DNA of 64,000 bases from a bacterium (GTDB lineage Bacteria; Krumholzibacteriota; Krumholzibacteriia; LZORAL124-64-63). The notes under the pieces were generated by a model. The model did no database searches and was not told where the DNA came from. It saw nothing but the letters and a program-made list of their open reading frames with translations. Each line of letters opens with the position of its first letter. Position 1 is the stretch's first letter. Of the stretch, positions 39,508 through 51,607 are shown one piece after another. The position numbers and the translations under genes were made by a program. The DNA lies in contig JADJQR010000001.1 of NCBI GenBank assembly GCA_016712675.1, forward strand, positions 496,001 to 560,000, read 5' to 3'.

Positions 39508-42234
39508 ATGAGAATCCAACTCAAACGCCTCTTCGTGATCCTGTCCGCGCTCTCCACGCTGTTCACTGCCGCTCCATCTTTCGCCGCCATCGCCTGGAAT
39601 ACCGACGACATCAAGGGGAGTTCCGGGTCCGATCCCGTGAACGCCGCGAGTGCGAACTCGGCCGCCTACTACAACTGCTGCTGCTGGAACGTCGACAGCT
39701 ACAACTGCACAAATCTCGATCCCATGGTCCCGAACAACCGCGCCTAGTGGTGCGGGAGCAATTCCCCGTCCTGCGGGTCGGGAGATCCGATCGGCGGTTA
39801 CGGCAACGGCTGGTACTGCCTGCTCGACAAGATCATCGTCGTACCGGATTCGTTGAAGGACTCCACGGTGCGGATCACCGCCAAGCTCAACTTCGACATG
39901 GAAGATGGCCATGATTTCCTGACCTTGCAGTACCAGGCCAACGGTGCGCCGGTCGACCTCCTGATGTTCACGGGCACCGCGTCCGGTGTCGTCGTCGACC
40001 ATTCCTTCACCGTCCCCGCCCGCGAATACGGGGGAACAGCGGTCAACGAGATCCGCTTGCGTTGGCGGTTCACTTCCGACGGGAGCGGTTCGGACGAGGA
40101 CTGCTTGCGCCCGAGCCACGGTGCCGCCCAGATCGATCTGATCGGCGTGCAGGCCGTGAACGGCGGCATCGAGTTCCTGGATGTGCTCGAAGACAACGAA
40201 AGCGTCGAGAATGGCTGGCACAGCGCCGATTGTCAGATCGAGCCGGCGCTCGAGGGCGCCAAGTGGGACGACACGAACCGAAACGGGATCTGGGATGGCG
40301 ACGAACCCGCGATCCCGAACTGGGAGATACGGCTCTATTCGGGTACGACCCAGGTCGCTTCCACCCACACCAATGTCGCCGGACGATACGCCTTCTGCAG
40401 CGTGCCGGCGGGGTCCTACGGCATTGCGGAAGTCCAGTCCCCGACCATGATCCAGACCTATCCGCGCACGGTAAGACATCTGATCGACTACAACGGCAGT
40501 CTTCCGCTGACGGGCCTCGATTTCGGCAACACGACCTGTGTGCCGATCATGACCTGCGTCGATACCTGTCTCGGTGGCCGGGTGGACGACTTCGCTACCG
40601 CCGACGGTGATGAGCCGGCAACGGTGAATCCCGCCCTGGATGCGGTCATCACATCCTGCAGCGATGGTCCCCGTCGCTTCTTCGATGGTGACGACGCCAA
40701 CAAGTGCTTCGGGTACACGTTCGCGGACAGTTGTTCCCCGTGCTGGCGAAGCGCCGTGAACGGAGTCGTTTCGGGGGCCACGCTCACGATCCATCTCCAT
40801 GCGGAGCCGGGGTCCGAGAACGACACCTTCTACTTCATGGAGGAAGGCGAGTTCATCTGGGGTGTCGGCATTGGCACACTGCGGTCACTGGCGACCGGTG
40901 GCGGCGATAGTGTCTGGAACAACGATGATGACGGTACCTTCGTGTTGGATCTTGCCGATCTTCCCGACTGGTGCGGGGTCACCAGCGTGCTTGCGGCACT
41001 GCAGGATGGGGATCTCGGCATCTTCATCCAGGATGACACCGCGGTCGACTACGTCCAGCTTGTCATCGAGGTGTGCAGTTCGGAGGAGGTCGGGAGCCTG
41101 CACGGCATGAAATACCGGGACAACATCTGCAATGGCATTCAGGATGGCGGTGATGCAAGCGTTGGCAACCAGGAGATCCGTCTCTACCAGAACGGTGCTC
41201 TCGTCCAGACGACGAGGACCGACGCTCATGGTGAGTACTCGTTCCTGAACGTCGCGCCCGGTTCGTACTACGTGAACGAGAGTATCGGCTGGAACATGGT
41301 GCAGAGCTGGCCCCACACCGTTTCCTATCGGCTGGACGTGGAGGCCTTCGACGTCATTGAAGGTCTGGATTTCGGAAACGTCTACAACCAGGGACCTGTC
41401 AACTGTACCGACTCCTGTCTGGCGGGTCGCCTTGATGGGTTCGCCACGGGCGACGGCCCCGAGCCGACCGCGGCGAGTGCGGAACTGGTCGATTTCATCG
41501 AGGGTCGCGGGTTCGATCCACTGTTGACGTTCGACACGATACCGGGAGACCAGTGGTTTGCCCATACGTTCTCCGACACGTGCAGTTCATGCTGGCAGAA
41601 CGCCTGCGTCTCGGGCGCGTGGCTGACCATCCGCATGAAAGCCGGCAGCACCAGCCACAACGACAGCTTCTACCTGTTGGAAGACGGCGTGCAGATCTGG
41701 GGCATCGGGATGGGTGCGCTGCAGAGTGTGGCGACCGGTGGCAGCGACACGAACTGGAACACACCGGATATCACCACCTTCCATCTGAACCTGGAGTCCT
41801 TGCCGGCCTGGAACGGGGTGACCAACGTGCTTGCGGCGTTGCAGGACGGGGATCTGGACATGTTCGTCCAGGATGACACCGGAGTCGACTACGCCGAACT
41901 GGTGATCGAATACCGCCAGGTGAGCTTGTGGGCTGTCGACGTGCCGGCGCCGAACCGCCCGGAATTGTGGGCCACGGTCCACCCCAACCCGTTCAATCCC
42001 AGGACGCAGTTCGAATTCGAGCTCCCGGTGGCGGCCGCCACCAATCTGAGCATCTTCAACGCTCAGGGGCGTCGTGTGGTCACGTTGCTGGATGGACAGA
42101 TGCCGGCCGGCCGCAAGGAGGTGACCTGGGATGGTCGGGATGGCAGTGGCCGCAGGTTGCCGGCCGGTGTCTACATCTACCGACTGCAGTCCGGTGCGCT
42201 CGGCGTGACCGGAAAGGCGATCCTCCTGAAATGA
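39508..42234 (+). pseudogene. SdrD-B-repeat secreted protein interrupted by an in-frame TAG
   Basis: One reading frame runs from the ATG at 39508 (GGGGGGGAAG upstream; signal LFVILSALSTLFTAAPSFA) to 42234, giving 908 codons, but codon 80 is TAG (39745-39747). Coding resumes at once in the same frame (WCGSNSPSCGSGDPIGGYGNGWYC). The body has two SdrD-B-like domains (near residues 255-340 and 530-620), each followed by a DTCLGGRVDDF/DSCLAGRLDGF module of about 190 residues. A FlgD-like sorting domain closes it (VHPNPFNPRTQFEFELP, IFNAQGRRVVTLL, VTWDGRDGSG). It could be a point-mutated pseudogene, a readthrough gene or a sequencing error. The first 79 residues alone would make a short secreted fragment. 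Confidence 0.8.
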
Positions 42235-42345
42235 CGTTGAGCGGTTGATCGACCGAGAACGTGCTTCCCAGTGGGCTCCGGCCGGCAACGGTCGGGGCCC
42301 CCTGTTGGTGTACGCGCGGTGGGCGTCAGCCCTGGTGGCACGGCC

Positions 42346-43725
42346 CTACCCGTGCAGCGGCCTGTCGTGCGCCGCCAGCGCTGCCTCGCGGACAACCTCC
42401 GACAACGTCGGGTGCGCATGGCACACGCGTCCGATGTCCTCCGCACTGGCGCCGAAGGCCATCGCGGCCGCTGCTTCCGCAATGAGATCCCCGGCGCGCG
42501 GCCCGATGACGTGCACGCCCAGGATGCGGTCGGTCTGCTTGTGGGACAGCACCTTGACCCGGCCTTCGACGCGGTCGAGCGCCATCGCCCGGCCGTTGCT
42601 GCGGAAGCTCATCACGCCCTTGCGGAAGGGCACGCCGTCCACCTTCAATTGCTCTTCGGTGCGGCCCACGCCGGCGATCTCGGGGTCGGTGTAGCAGACG
42701 GCCGGGATCACCGCGGGATCGACGTGTCCGGCCTTGCCGGCCATGCGCTCCGCCACCGCGACGCCTTCATCGGTGGCCTTGTGCGCCAGCAGCAGGCCGC
42801 CGACCACGTCACCCACGGCCCAGATGCCGGGCGCGGCCAGGTTCCGGTCGTCCACGCGGATGAAGCCGCGCGCATCGAGCGCCACGCCGGCCGACTCGAG
42901 GTTGAGCCCCCCGGTGTGGGGGCGGCGGCCGACGGCCACGAGCACGCGGTCGGCGGTCAGCGGCTCGCGGCCCTCGATGGACACGACCGCCTTGTCGCCC
43001 TCGACGCGCGCGCCGGTGACCTTCGCCGACAGCACGAACTCCAGGCCCTGTTTCCTGAACAGCTGCAGCGCCACGCGCGCGATCTCGCCGTCGGTGCCCG
43101 GCAGGATGCGGTCGAGGTACTCGACCACCGTCACCTGCGCGCCCAGCCGCGCCCAGACCGACCCCAGTTCCAGGCCGATGTAACCGGCCCCGATGACGAC
43201 CAGCCGCTCGGGGACCGCCGGCCAGGCCAGGGCCGCCGTCGAGTCGCCGATGCGGTCGCCGTCCAGGTCGAGGCCCGGGAGCGACGCCGCCGAGCTGCCG
43301 GTCGCGACGATGATCCGCTCGGCCTGCAGGGCCTGTTCGCCCACCATGACCCGCCCCGGGCCGTCCAGGCGCGCGGCGCCCTGGTAGCGCGTCACCTTGT
43401 TCGCCTTGAACAGCCCGGCGATGCCGTCGGTCAGCGCGGCGACGATGCCGTCCTTGCGGGCCATCATCGCGGCCAGGTCCAGCGTGGCGCCCTCGACCTG
43501 CACGCCGTGCGCGGCCAGGCCGTGGCGCGCCTCGGCGAACTTCTCGCTGGACTCGAGCAGCGCCTTGCTGGGGATGCAGCCGACGCGCAGGCAGGTCCCG
43601 CCCAGCCGCGGCTCCTTCTCCACGCAGGCGGTGTCCAGGCCCAGCTGGGCCGCGCGGATGGCCGCGGCGTAGCCGCCGGGTCCGGCGCCGATCACCACCA
43701 GGTCGTGTTTCTTCACGTCGTTCAT
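42346..43725 (-). CDS. lpdA: Dihydrolipoamide dehydrogenase (E3)
   Basis: A 459-residue FAD enzyme that reoxidises the lipoyl groups of 2-oxoacid dehydrogenases. FAD dinucleotide-binding VVIGAGPGGYAAAIRAA (residues 10-26), redox disulphide Cys45-Cys50 in GGTCLRVGC, NAD-binding VVIGAGYIGLELGSVWARLG, second FAD motif APGIWAVGDVVGG, and the C-terminal catalytic His438-Glu443 in HPTLSE. The ATG at 43725 is five bases beyond the sucB stop, so the three genes sucA-sucB-lpdA form one operon and this E3 is dedicated to the 2-oxoglutarate complex. GAAGG lies upstream. Confidence 0.97.
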   Translation of the reverse strand: MNDVKKHDLVVIGAGPGGYAAAIRAAQLGLDTACVEKEPRLGGTCLRVGCIPSKALLESSEKFAEARHGLAAHGVQVEGATLDLAAMMARKDGIVAALTDGIAGLFKANKVTRYQGAARLDGPGRVMVGEQALQAERIIVATGSSAASLPGLDLDGDRIGDSTAALAWPAVPERLVVIGAGYIGLELGSVWARLGAQVTVVEYLDRILPGTDGEIARVALQLFRKQGLEFVLSAKVTGARVEGDKAVVSIEGREPLTADRVLVAVGRRPHTGGLNLESAGVALDARGFIRVDDRNLAAPGIWAVGDVVGGLLLAHKATDEGVAVAERMAGKAGHVDPAVIPAVCYTDPEIAGVGRTEEQLKVDGVPFRKGVMSFRSNGRAMALDRVEGRVKVLSHKQTDRILGVHVIGPRAGDLIAEAAAAMAFGASAEDIGRVCHAHPTLSEVVREAALAAHDRPLHG

Positions 43726-43730
43726 CGCGG

Positions 43731-44942
43731 TCAGACCTTCAGCAGCAGCCGCTCGGGCTGCTCGACGCAGTGCTTGATGTGCTTGAGGAACGCCACCGAC
43801 TCGCGACCGTCCACCAGGCGGTGGTCGTAGGTCAGGGCGACGTACATCATGGGCCGGATCACGACCTGGCCGTCGATCGCGACCGGGCGGTCCTGGATCG
43901 CGTGCAGGCCCAGCACGCCGCTCTGCGGCGGGTTGATGATGGGCGTCGACAGGAGCGAGCCGTAGACGCCGCCGTTGCTGATGGTGAACGTGCCTCCCTG
44001 GAGCTCCTCCAGGTCCAGCTTGTTGGCCTGCGCGCGGCTCGCGAAGTCGCCGATCACCCGCTCCAGTTCGCCGAATCCCAGACCCTCGGCGTTGCGGATC
44101 ACCGGCACCACCAGGCCCTTGCCGCCGCCCACGGCGATGCCGATGTCGCAGTAGTCGTGGTAGACGATGCTGTCGCCCTCGATGCCCGCGTTGATCTCCG
44201 GCACCAGCTGCAGGGCCTCGACCGCCGCCTTCACGAAGAAGCTCATGAAGCCCAGCTTCACGCCGTAGCGCGCCTGGAACGCTTCCTGGTGCTCGGCGCG
44301 CAGCGCCTTGACGCGCGTCAGGTCGATCTCGTTGAACGTCGTCAGCAGGGCCGCATCCCGCTGCGCCTGCACGAGCCGCTCGGCGATCCGGCGCCGGATC
44401 GGGCTCATGCGCACGGTGCGCGTGGCGCGGCCGCCGGTTGCGGTGGGCGCAGACGCCGCCGGCGCCGCGGGTGCCGCTGCAGGCGCTGCGGGCGCTGCCG
44501 CCGCGGTCGCCGGCACCGCGGCGCCGGCCACGGCCCGCACCGCATCCTCCTTGAGGACGCGGCCGCCGGGGCCCGTGCCCGTGACCTGGTCCGCGCTCAG
44601 GGCGTTCTCGGCCAGCACGCGGCGCGCCGCCGGCATCACGTGCGGCTCGCCGGGCGCGCGGTCGGGTGCCGCCGGCGCGGCCGCGCCCGACGCGGTGGCC
44701 GCCGCCAGGCTCTCGATCCGTGCCAGCACGTCGCCCACCTTCAGCACCGCGCCCACGGCGGCCACGATCTCGGTGATGACGCCCGCCGCCGGCGCCGGCA
44801 CCTCGACCGTCGCCTTGTCCGACTCCAGCTCGATCAGGGGCTCGTCCAGCGCCACCGTGTCGCCGGGCTGCTTCAGCCAGGCGGAGACCTGGACTTCCTG
44901 GATGGATTCCCCGAGGGCGGGGACCGTCACGTCGACCGGCAT
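43731..44942 (-). CDS. sucB: Dihydrolipoyllysine succinyltransferase (2-oxoglutarate dehydrogenase E2)
   Basis: A 403-residue E2 subunit. N-terminal lipoyl domain with Lys43 in [10 protein letters not shown]. An alanine/proline linker precedes a peripheral subunit-binding domain ([22 protein letters not shown]). A second Ala-Pro linker leads to the catalytic core, with His374 and Asp378 in [11 protein letters not shown]. The core sequence ([28 protein letters not shown]) is the SucB rather than the pyruvate dehydrogenase type. AAGGAG precedes the ATG. The gap to sucA is 18 bases. Confidence 0.97.
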   Translation of the reverse strand: MPVDVTVPALGESIQEVQVSAWLKQPGDTVALDEPLIELESDKATVEVPAPAAGVITEIVAAVGAVLKVGDVLARIESLAAATASGAAAPAAPDRAPGEPHVMPAARRVLAENALSADQVTGTGPGGRVLKEDAVRAVAGAAVPATAAAAPAAPAAAPAAPAASAPTATGGRATRTVRMSPIRRRIAERLVQAQRDAALLTTFNEIDLTRVKALRAEHQEAFQARYGVKLGFMSFFVKAAVEALQLVPEINAGIEGDSIVYHDYCDIGIAVGGGKGLVVPVIRNAEGLGFGELERVIGDFASRAQANKLDLEELQGGTFTISNGGVYGSLLSTPIINPPQSGVLGLHAIQDRPVAIDGQVVIRPMMYVALTYDHRLVDGRESVAFLKHIKHCVEQPERLLLKV

Positions 44943-44960
44943 GTGCCGCTGCTCCTTGAT

Positions 44961-47759
<2,799 letters not shown>

Positions 47760-47824
47760 CGTCCCTGCCGCCCTGGCGGGCGCGTTGCCGGCTTCCGCGT
47801 CTCGGTGTCCCCCTGCGGCGCCAA

Positions 47825-47853
47825 AATCTACACTGAAAGTCATGTATGGACAA
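47825..47853 (-). promoter_or_regulatory. sigma70-type promoter of the sucA-sucB-lpdA operon
   Basis: On the minus strand TTGTCC (47853-47848) and TAGATT (47830-47825) are separated by exactly 17 bases. Transcription would begin near 47818, giving a leader of about 60 bases before the sucA ATG. This is the best promoter match in the region. Confidence 0.6.
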
Positions 47854-47919
47854 GTCCATTGAAAACGAACGTCGCCAACCGGATGGTCGGCCGCCTCAAC
47901 CGCTCCTCAAGAAAATACA

Positions 47920-47948
47920 TTGCCTGTCGATATATCGTATGACATAAT
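47920..47948 (+). promoter_or_regulatory. Promoter and possible autoregulatory operator of the PadR gene
   Basis: TTGCCT (47920-47925) and CATAAT (47943-47948) are 17 bases apart. The spacer holds the perfect 10-base palindrome CGATATATCG (47928-47937), and TGTC...GACA flank it in inverted orientation. PadR proteins usually bind ATGT-N8-ACAT-like palindromes in their own promoters, so this is a plausible operator. It is divergent from the suc promoter by about 70 bases. Confidence 0.55.
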
Positions 47949-47998
47949 AACGAAGTTCGCTGTAGCGCGTCACGAGCAAGATCCGAGGAGCCCCACCC

Positions 47999-48343
47999 AT
48001 GTCCACAACCGCCGACAACCTGGACCGGCACCTGCCCCTGTCCGAAGCCGGGTTCTACATCATGGCGCTGCTGGCCGAGCCCCGGCACGGCTATGCGGTG
48101 ATGCAGGAGACGACGGCGCTGACGGGGGGCCAGGTGACCATCGGGCCCGGCACGCTCTACGGGGCGTTGACCACGCTCGAACGTGAGAACCTCATCGAGT
48201 TCGTGGCCGAGGCGCAGCGGCGCAAGTCCTACCGCCTGACCGCGCGGGGGCGCGCCGTGCTCACCCGGCAACTGGTGCGCCTGCACCTGATGGTCAACGT
48301 CGCCGCACAGCTTGGGCTCGACCCGCAACCGGAGGCGATGTGA
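47999..48343 (+). CDS. PadR-family transcriptional regulator
   Basis: A 114-residue winged-helix regulator. The conserved PadR core is FYIMALLAEPRHGYAVMQE (helices 1-2), TIGPGTLYGALTTLERENLIEF (recognition helix and wing) and RRKSYRLTARGRAVL. It has no C-terminal coiled-coil of length, so it is the short PadR-s1 type, which dimerises by its final helix. GAGGAG precedes the ATG. The stop overlaps the start of a DUF2812 gene, a partnership seen widely in bacteria where PadR controls the adjacent membrane protein. A palindrome in its own promoter suggests autorepression. Confidence 0.9.
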   Translation: MSTTADNLDRHLPLSEAGFYIMALLAEPRHGYAVMQETTALTGGQVTIGPGTLYGALTTLERENLIEFVAEAQRRKSYRLTARGRAVLTRQLVRLHLMVNVAAQLGLDPQPEAM

Positions 48344-48879
48344 TGCATCACGATGACGAGCGCCCGACCCGCAGCGTGTGGAAGTGGTTCTGGGCCTGGC
48401 AGGACGAGCAGGAGGAGGCCTGGCTCCGCGACATGGCGCACCAGGGCTGGCATCTGCGCACGGTCGGCGTGCCCGGGTGTTACGGCTTCGAGCGCGGCGC
48501 GCCGCGGGACGTGGTCTACCGCCTGGACTTCAAGCTCGGCAAAGGCGACTGGGAGGCCTACCGTCAGCTCTTCGCCGACTGCGGATGGGACTACGTCGGT
48601 CGCCTGGGCGGCTGGATCTACTTCCGCAAGGAAGCCGTTTACGGGCAGCCCGACGAGATCTTCACCGACGCGGCGACGAAGGCCCGCAAGTACGAGTCGG
48701 TGATGTTCGTGCTCGCGCTGGCCCTCATGTGGTTCTCGATCTTCTTCGGCATCCCGAAACAGATCGGCGGCACGTTCGCCACCGTGCTGGCGGTCGTGCA
48801 GGGCACCCTGGCGCTGGTCGTCGTCTATGCGCTGGTCAACCTGCTGATGCGGGTGCGGACGCTGCGCCGGAGGCTGTAA
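48343..48879 (+). CDS. DUF2812 membrane protein, PadR partner
   Basis: A 178-residue protein. The N-terminal 100 residues form a DUF2812 domain (VWKWFWAWQDEQEEAWLRDMAHQG, then YRLDFKLGKGDWEAYRQLFADCGWDYVG). Two hydrophobic segments (FVLALALMWFSIFFGI, TLALVVVYALVNLL) end in a basic tail. The ATG at 48343 overlaps the PadR stop (TGATG); a GTG at 48340 is also possible, with GGAGG just upstream. DUF2812 genes commonly follow PadR genes; function unknown but suspected to sense the regulator's signal. Confidence 0.85.
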   Translation: MHHDDERPTRSVWKWFWAWQDEQEEAWLRDMAHQGWHLRTVGVPGCYGFERGAPRDVVYRLDFKLGKGDWEAYRQLFADCGWDYVGRLGGWIYFRKEAVYGQPDEIFTDAATKARKYESVMFVLALALMWFSIFFGIPKQIGGTFATVLAVVQGTLALVVVYALVNLLMRVRTLRRRL

Positions 48880-49059
48880 GCCCCCGGGTGCCCGGGCTCC
48901 GGCGCGATGGCCGCCGACCGACGTCCGCGAGGCTTGTCGTACCCGGCTTCGCAGCGTACCCTGCCGGATCACGACGTGCCGGCGGGGCCGGGGCGGCGGC
49001 CAGGATGCGCTGGTCGGGTGGTCACGCATCAGGTCACGGCGACGGGAAGGGGAACGGAG

Positions 49060-50022
49060 TTGGCCAAGGAACCCAATGCGGTCGCGCTTGCGGCCAGGTC
49101 GGTGCTCGGGGGCGTGCTCATGGGGCTGGCGAACCTGGTGCCCGGGATCAGCGGGGGCACGATGCTGCTGGCCTCGGGCGTCTACCCGGCGTTCATCGGC
49201 GCGATCACCGAGATCACCACGTTCAGGTTCCGGCCCCGCTCCCTGCTCGTGCTGGTCTCCGTGGGGGGCGCGGCGGGGCTGGCCATCCTGCTCCTGGCCG
49301 GCGTCGTGAAGGGCCTTGTGGTGGACCATCGCTGGATCATGTACAGCCTGTTCATCGGCCTGACGCTGGGCGGGCTGCCGGTGGTCTGGCGCATGGTCGG
49401 CAAGCCGGGACGGTCGGTCTGGGCGGGCGCGGTGGCCGGAGCCATCGGCATGGCGGTCCTGGCCTGGCTGCAGATCTCCCAGGCCGGCGGCGGCGCCGTC
49501 GGCGGTTCGGGACCGCTCGCGCTGGCGCTGGCCGGCATCGCCGGGGCCAGCGCGATGATCCTGCCGGGGGTCAGCGGCGGCTACCTGCTGCTGGTGCTGG
49601 GGCAGTACCTGCCGATCCTCGCCGCCATCGATCGCTTCAAGGACGCCCTGGGCGCGGCGCGGTGGGCCGAGGCGCTGGAGGTGGGCCTGCATGTCGGCCT
49701 GCCGGTCGGCCTCGGTGTCGTCGCCGGGGTAGTGGGAGTCAGTCAGCTGTTGAAGCTGCTGCTCAAGCGCTATCGCGACGCCACGCTGGGGGTCCTGCTC
49801 GGGCTGCTCGTGGGCGCGGTGGCCGGGCTGTGGCCGTTCCAGCGGGATGCCGAGCCGGCGGTGACCAGCCAGGTCGTCGCTGCCGCCGCGATCGAGCAAC
49901 CGGTCGAGTTCTTCCGGCCCACCGCCGGCCAGGGAGCGCTGGCCGTGGTGTTCGTCCTGCTCGGCCTGGCGATCACGACGGCGGTGGCCCGGATCGGCGG
50001 CGAGGAACCGGCGACGGAATAG
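49060..50022 (+). CDS. DUF368 polyprenyl-phosphate translocase family protein
   Basis: A 320-residue membrane protein with about eight hydrophobic helices. The DUF368 signature is present near the start (LGGVLMGLANLVPGISGGTM) and again in the second half (ASAMILPGVSGGYLLLVLGQY): an internal repeat. Members (PopT) are implicated in returning undecaprenyl phosphate across the cytoplasmic membrane for reuse in wall synthesis. The TTG at 49060 with GGAAGGGG upstream is chosen; a GTG at 49018 would add 14 residues. It has no close operon partner. Confidence 0.87.
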   Translation: MAKEPNAVALAARSVLGGVLMGLANLVPGISGGTMLLASGVYPAFIGAITEITTFRFRPRSLLVLVSVGGAAGLAILLLAGVVKGLVVDHRWIMYSLFIGLTLGGLPVVWRMVGKPGRSVWAGAVAGAIGMAVLAWLQISQAGGGAVGGSGPLALALAGIAGASAMILPGVSGGYLLLVLGQYLPILAAIDRFKDALGAARWAEALEVGLHVGLPVGLGVVAGVVGVSQLLKLLLKRYRDATLGVLLGLLVGAVAGLWPFQRDAEPAVTSQVVAAAAIEQPVEFFRPTAGQGALAVVFVLLGLAITTAVARIGGEEPATE

Positions 50023-50034
50023 GCGGCCCGGCTG

Positions 50035-51375
50035 CTACCGCGAAAGCAGCGCCAGCGCGCGCTCGAGCACCGCGTCGCGCCCGGCCGCCAGGTCCGCGGG
50101 CGTCGGCTGGATCTCGACATCCGGCGCCACGCCCAGCCCCACGTATTCGTCACCGCCAGGGACCAGGGCGGTGAACGTCGAGACGCTGAAGGTGCCGCCG
50201 CCGGGCAGGCGCGACTGCAGGCCGTTGCCGGCCGAGCCGGCCGTGCGTCCGCCGACAAGCCTGGCGCGACCCGCACTGCGCAGCTCGATCGCGAAGTCCT
50301 CGGAGGAACTGCCGGTCAATCCGCCGGTGAGCACCACCAATGGCCCCAGGTACCGCTTGCCGTCGCGGGGGGCGATGCGGCCGCCGGCCGTCTCCCAGAC
50401 CGGGTCCTTGCCCCACGCCTCGTAGGCGCCGATGAAGTGCCGGAACCGCATGGTCGGCGTCGCCACCGCCTGGTCGACGAGGCAGGCGACCATCGGCGCA
50501 ACGACCTCGCTGGACCCGCCCATGTTATGCCGCACGTCGAGGATCATGCCCTTCACCACGGAGGGATCCAGGCTGTCGACCAGCGCCGCGAAATCGACGG
50601 CCGCCTGCGCGTGGTCGAAGTTCGGGATCTCCACGTAACGGACGCCGCCCGGCAGCATCCTGGTCCGGATCGTCGGACCGTCGAAGGCATTGGCCAGCAT
50701 GCGCGTCATGAACGGCGTGTCGCCGCTCATCGCGTTGCGGGTGACGGCAGCGTCGCGCTCGGTCCCGTCGGCCTGCCGGATCCTCAGCGCGGTCTGCCCG
50801 CCCGCCGGCCCGGCCAGGAGATAGACGACATAGAGCGCCTCGTCGCCGTGGCGGGTGTTGCCTGCATGGAACCGCAGCACCTTCTCGGCGAAGTGGCGCG
50901 CCACGGGGAGCCCGTCGACGGCAAGGATCTCGACGCCGGGCCGCACGCCCTGCGCAGCCAGCTCCGGCGATGCGCCCACGCGGTCCACGAAGAAGCGGCC
51001 GTCCAGGATGCGCACCTCGATCGGCGCCAGGTCGTGCCCCGGCCGGAAGTGGCCCCAGGGGGGCAGGACCGACGTGTGTCCGTCCTTCAGCAGCGCCACC
51101 AGTTCACACAGCACGTCGTAGTACGCGTCCAGGTCCGGCGCGGCGATGACGCGGGGGATGTTCGACTGGACCGTCCGGTCCCAGTCCAGGTCCGGTCTCC
51201 GCTCGAAGTGGGGGAACGTGTACTTCGCCTCGGCCCAGACGGTCATCAGGCCCCACACCTTCTGTTCGGTCGTGCCGGTCCAGGTGTCTGCCGGCGCGGC
51301 TGCGGGCTGGGCGCGGACGGGCGCAGCGCCGAGCACGATGACGAACAGACACAGGAGGCGGGTGCGGGTTGGCAT
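50035..51375 (-). CDS. Exported S41-family (tricorn/CtpA-like) peptidase
   Basis: A 446-residue protein. The signal peptide (LLCLFVIVLGAAPVRA) fixes the ATG at 51375, with AAAGGCG upstream; longer frames to 51855 are unsupported. The N-terminal helical region (VWGLMTVWAEAKYTFPHF) resembles the S41 N-terminal bundle. A PDZ-like segment lies near residues 115-190 (VRPGVEILAVDGLPV). The S41 catalytic part has LDVRHNMGGSSEVV and the nucleophile region VVLTGGLTGSSSEDFAIE, where Ser-Ser-Ser-Glu corresponds to the catalytic Ser. The C-terminal GRTAGSAGN completes the core. Likely periplasmic processing of envelope proteins. Confidence 0.88.
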   Translation of the reverse strand: MPTRTRLLCLFVIVLGAAPVRAQPAAAPADTWTGTTEQKVWGLMTVWAEAKYTFPHFERRPDLDWDRTVQSNIPRVIAAPDLDAYYDVLCELVALLKDGHTSVLPPWGHFRPGHDLAPIEVRILDGRFFVDRVGASPELAAQGVRPGVEILAVDGLPVARHFAEKVLRFHAGNTRHGDEALYVVYLLAGPAGGQTALRIRQADGTERDAAVTRNAMSGDTPFMTRMLANAFDGPTIRTRMLPGGVRYVEIPNFDHAQAAVDFAALVDSLDPSVVKGMILDVRHNMGGSSEVVAPMVACLVDQAVATPTMRFRHFIGAYEAWGKDPVWETAGGRIAPRDGKRYLGPLVVLTGGLTGSSSEDFAIELRSAGRARLVGGRTAGSAGNGLQSRLPGGGTFSVSTFTALVPGGDEYVGLGVAPDVEIQPTPADLAAGRDAVLERALALLSR

Positions 51376-51607
51376 GATGGCGCCTTTCATCGTTGGATGG
51401 CCTGGCAACCCGATGCAGGACGCAAGGCGCGGGCGGATGTTGCAGGGAGTCACCTGCGCGCGGCCCGGCTCGCCACGTCGATCGGACGCATTGACCGGCC
51501 TGTCGCGCACGTGCCAGTATCGGGACGTGAATGATCCTGCTTGGGGTGGTAGATCGCCGACGAGGTGTCCTTCGCGGTGATGGTGTTCGACCCGGAAGGA
51601 GCGCATC

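Noticed and set aside
39745-39747. Genome-wide TAG recoding
   Set aside because: Several other genes in the window end properly at TAG, followed by intergenic signals or downstream ribosome-binding sites.
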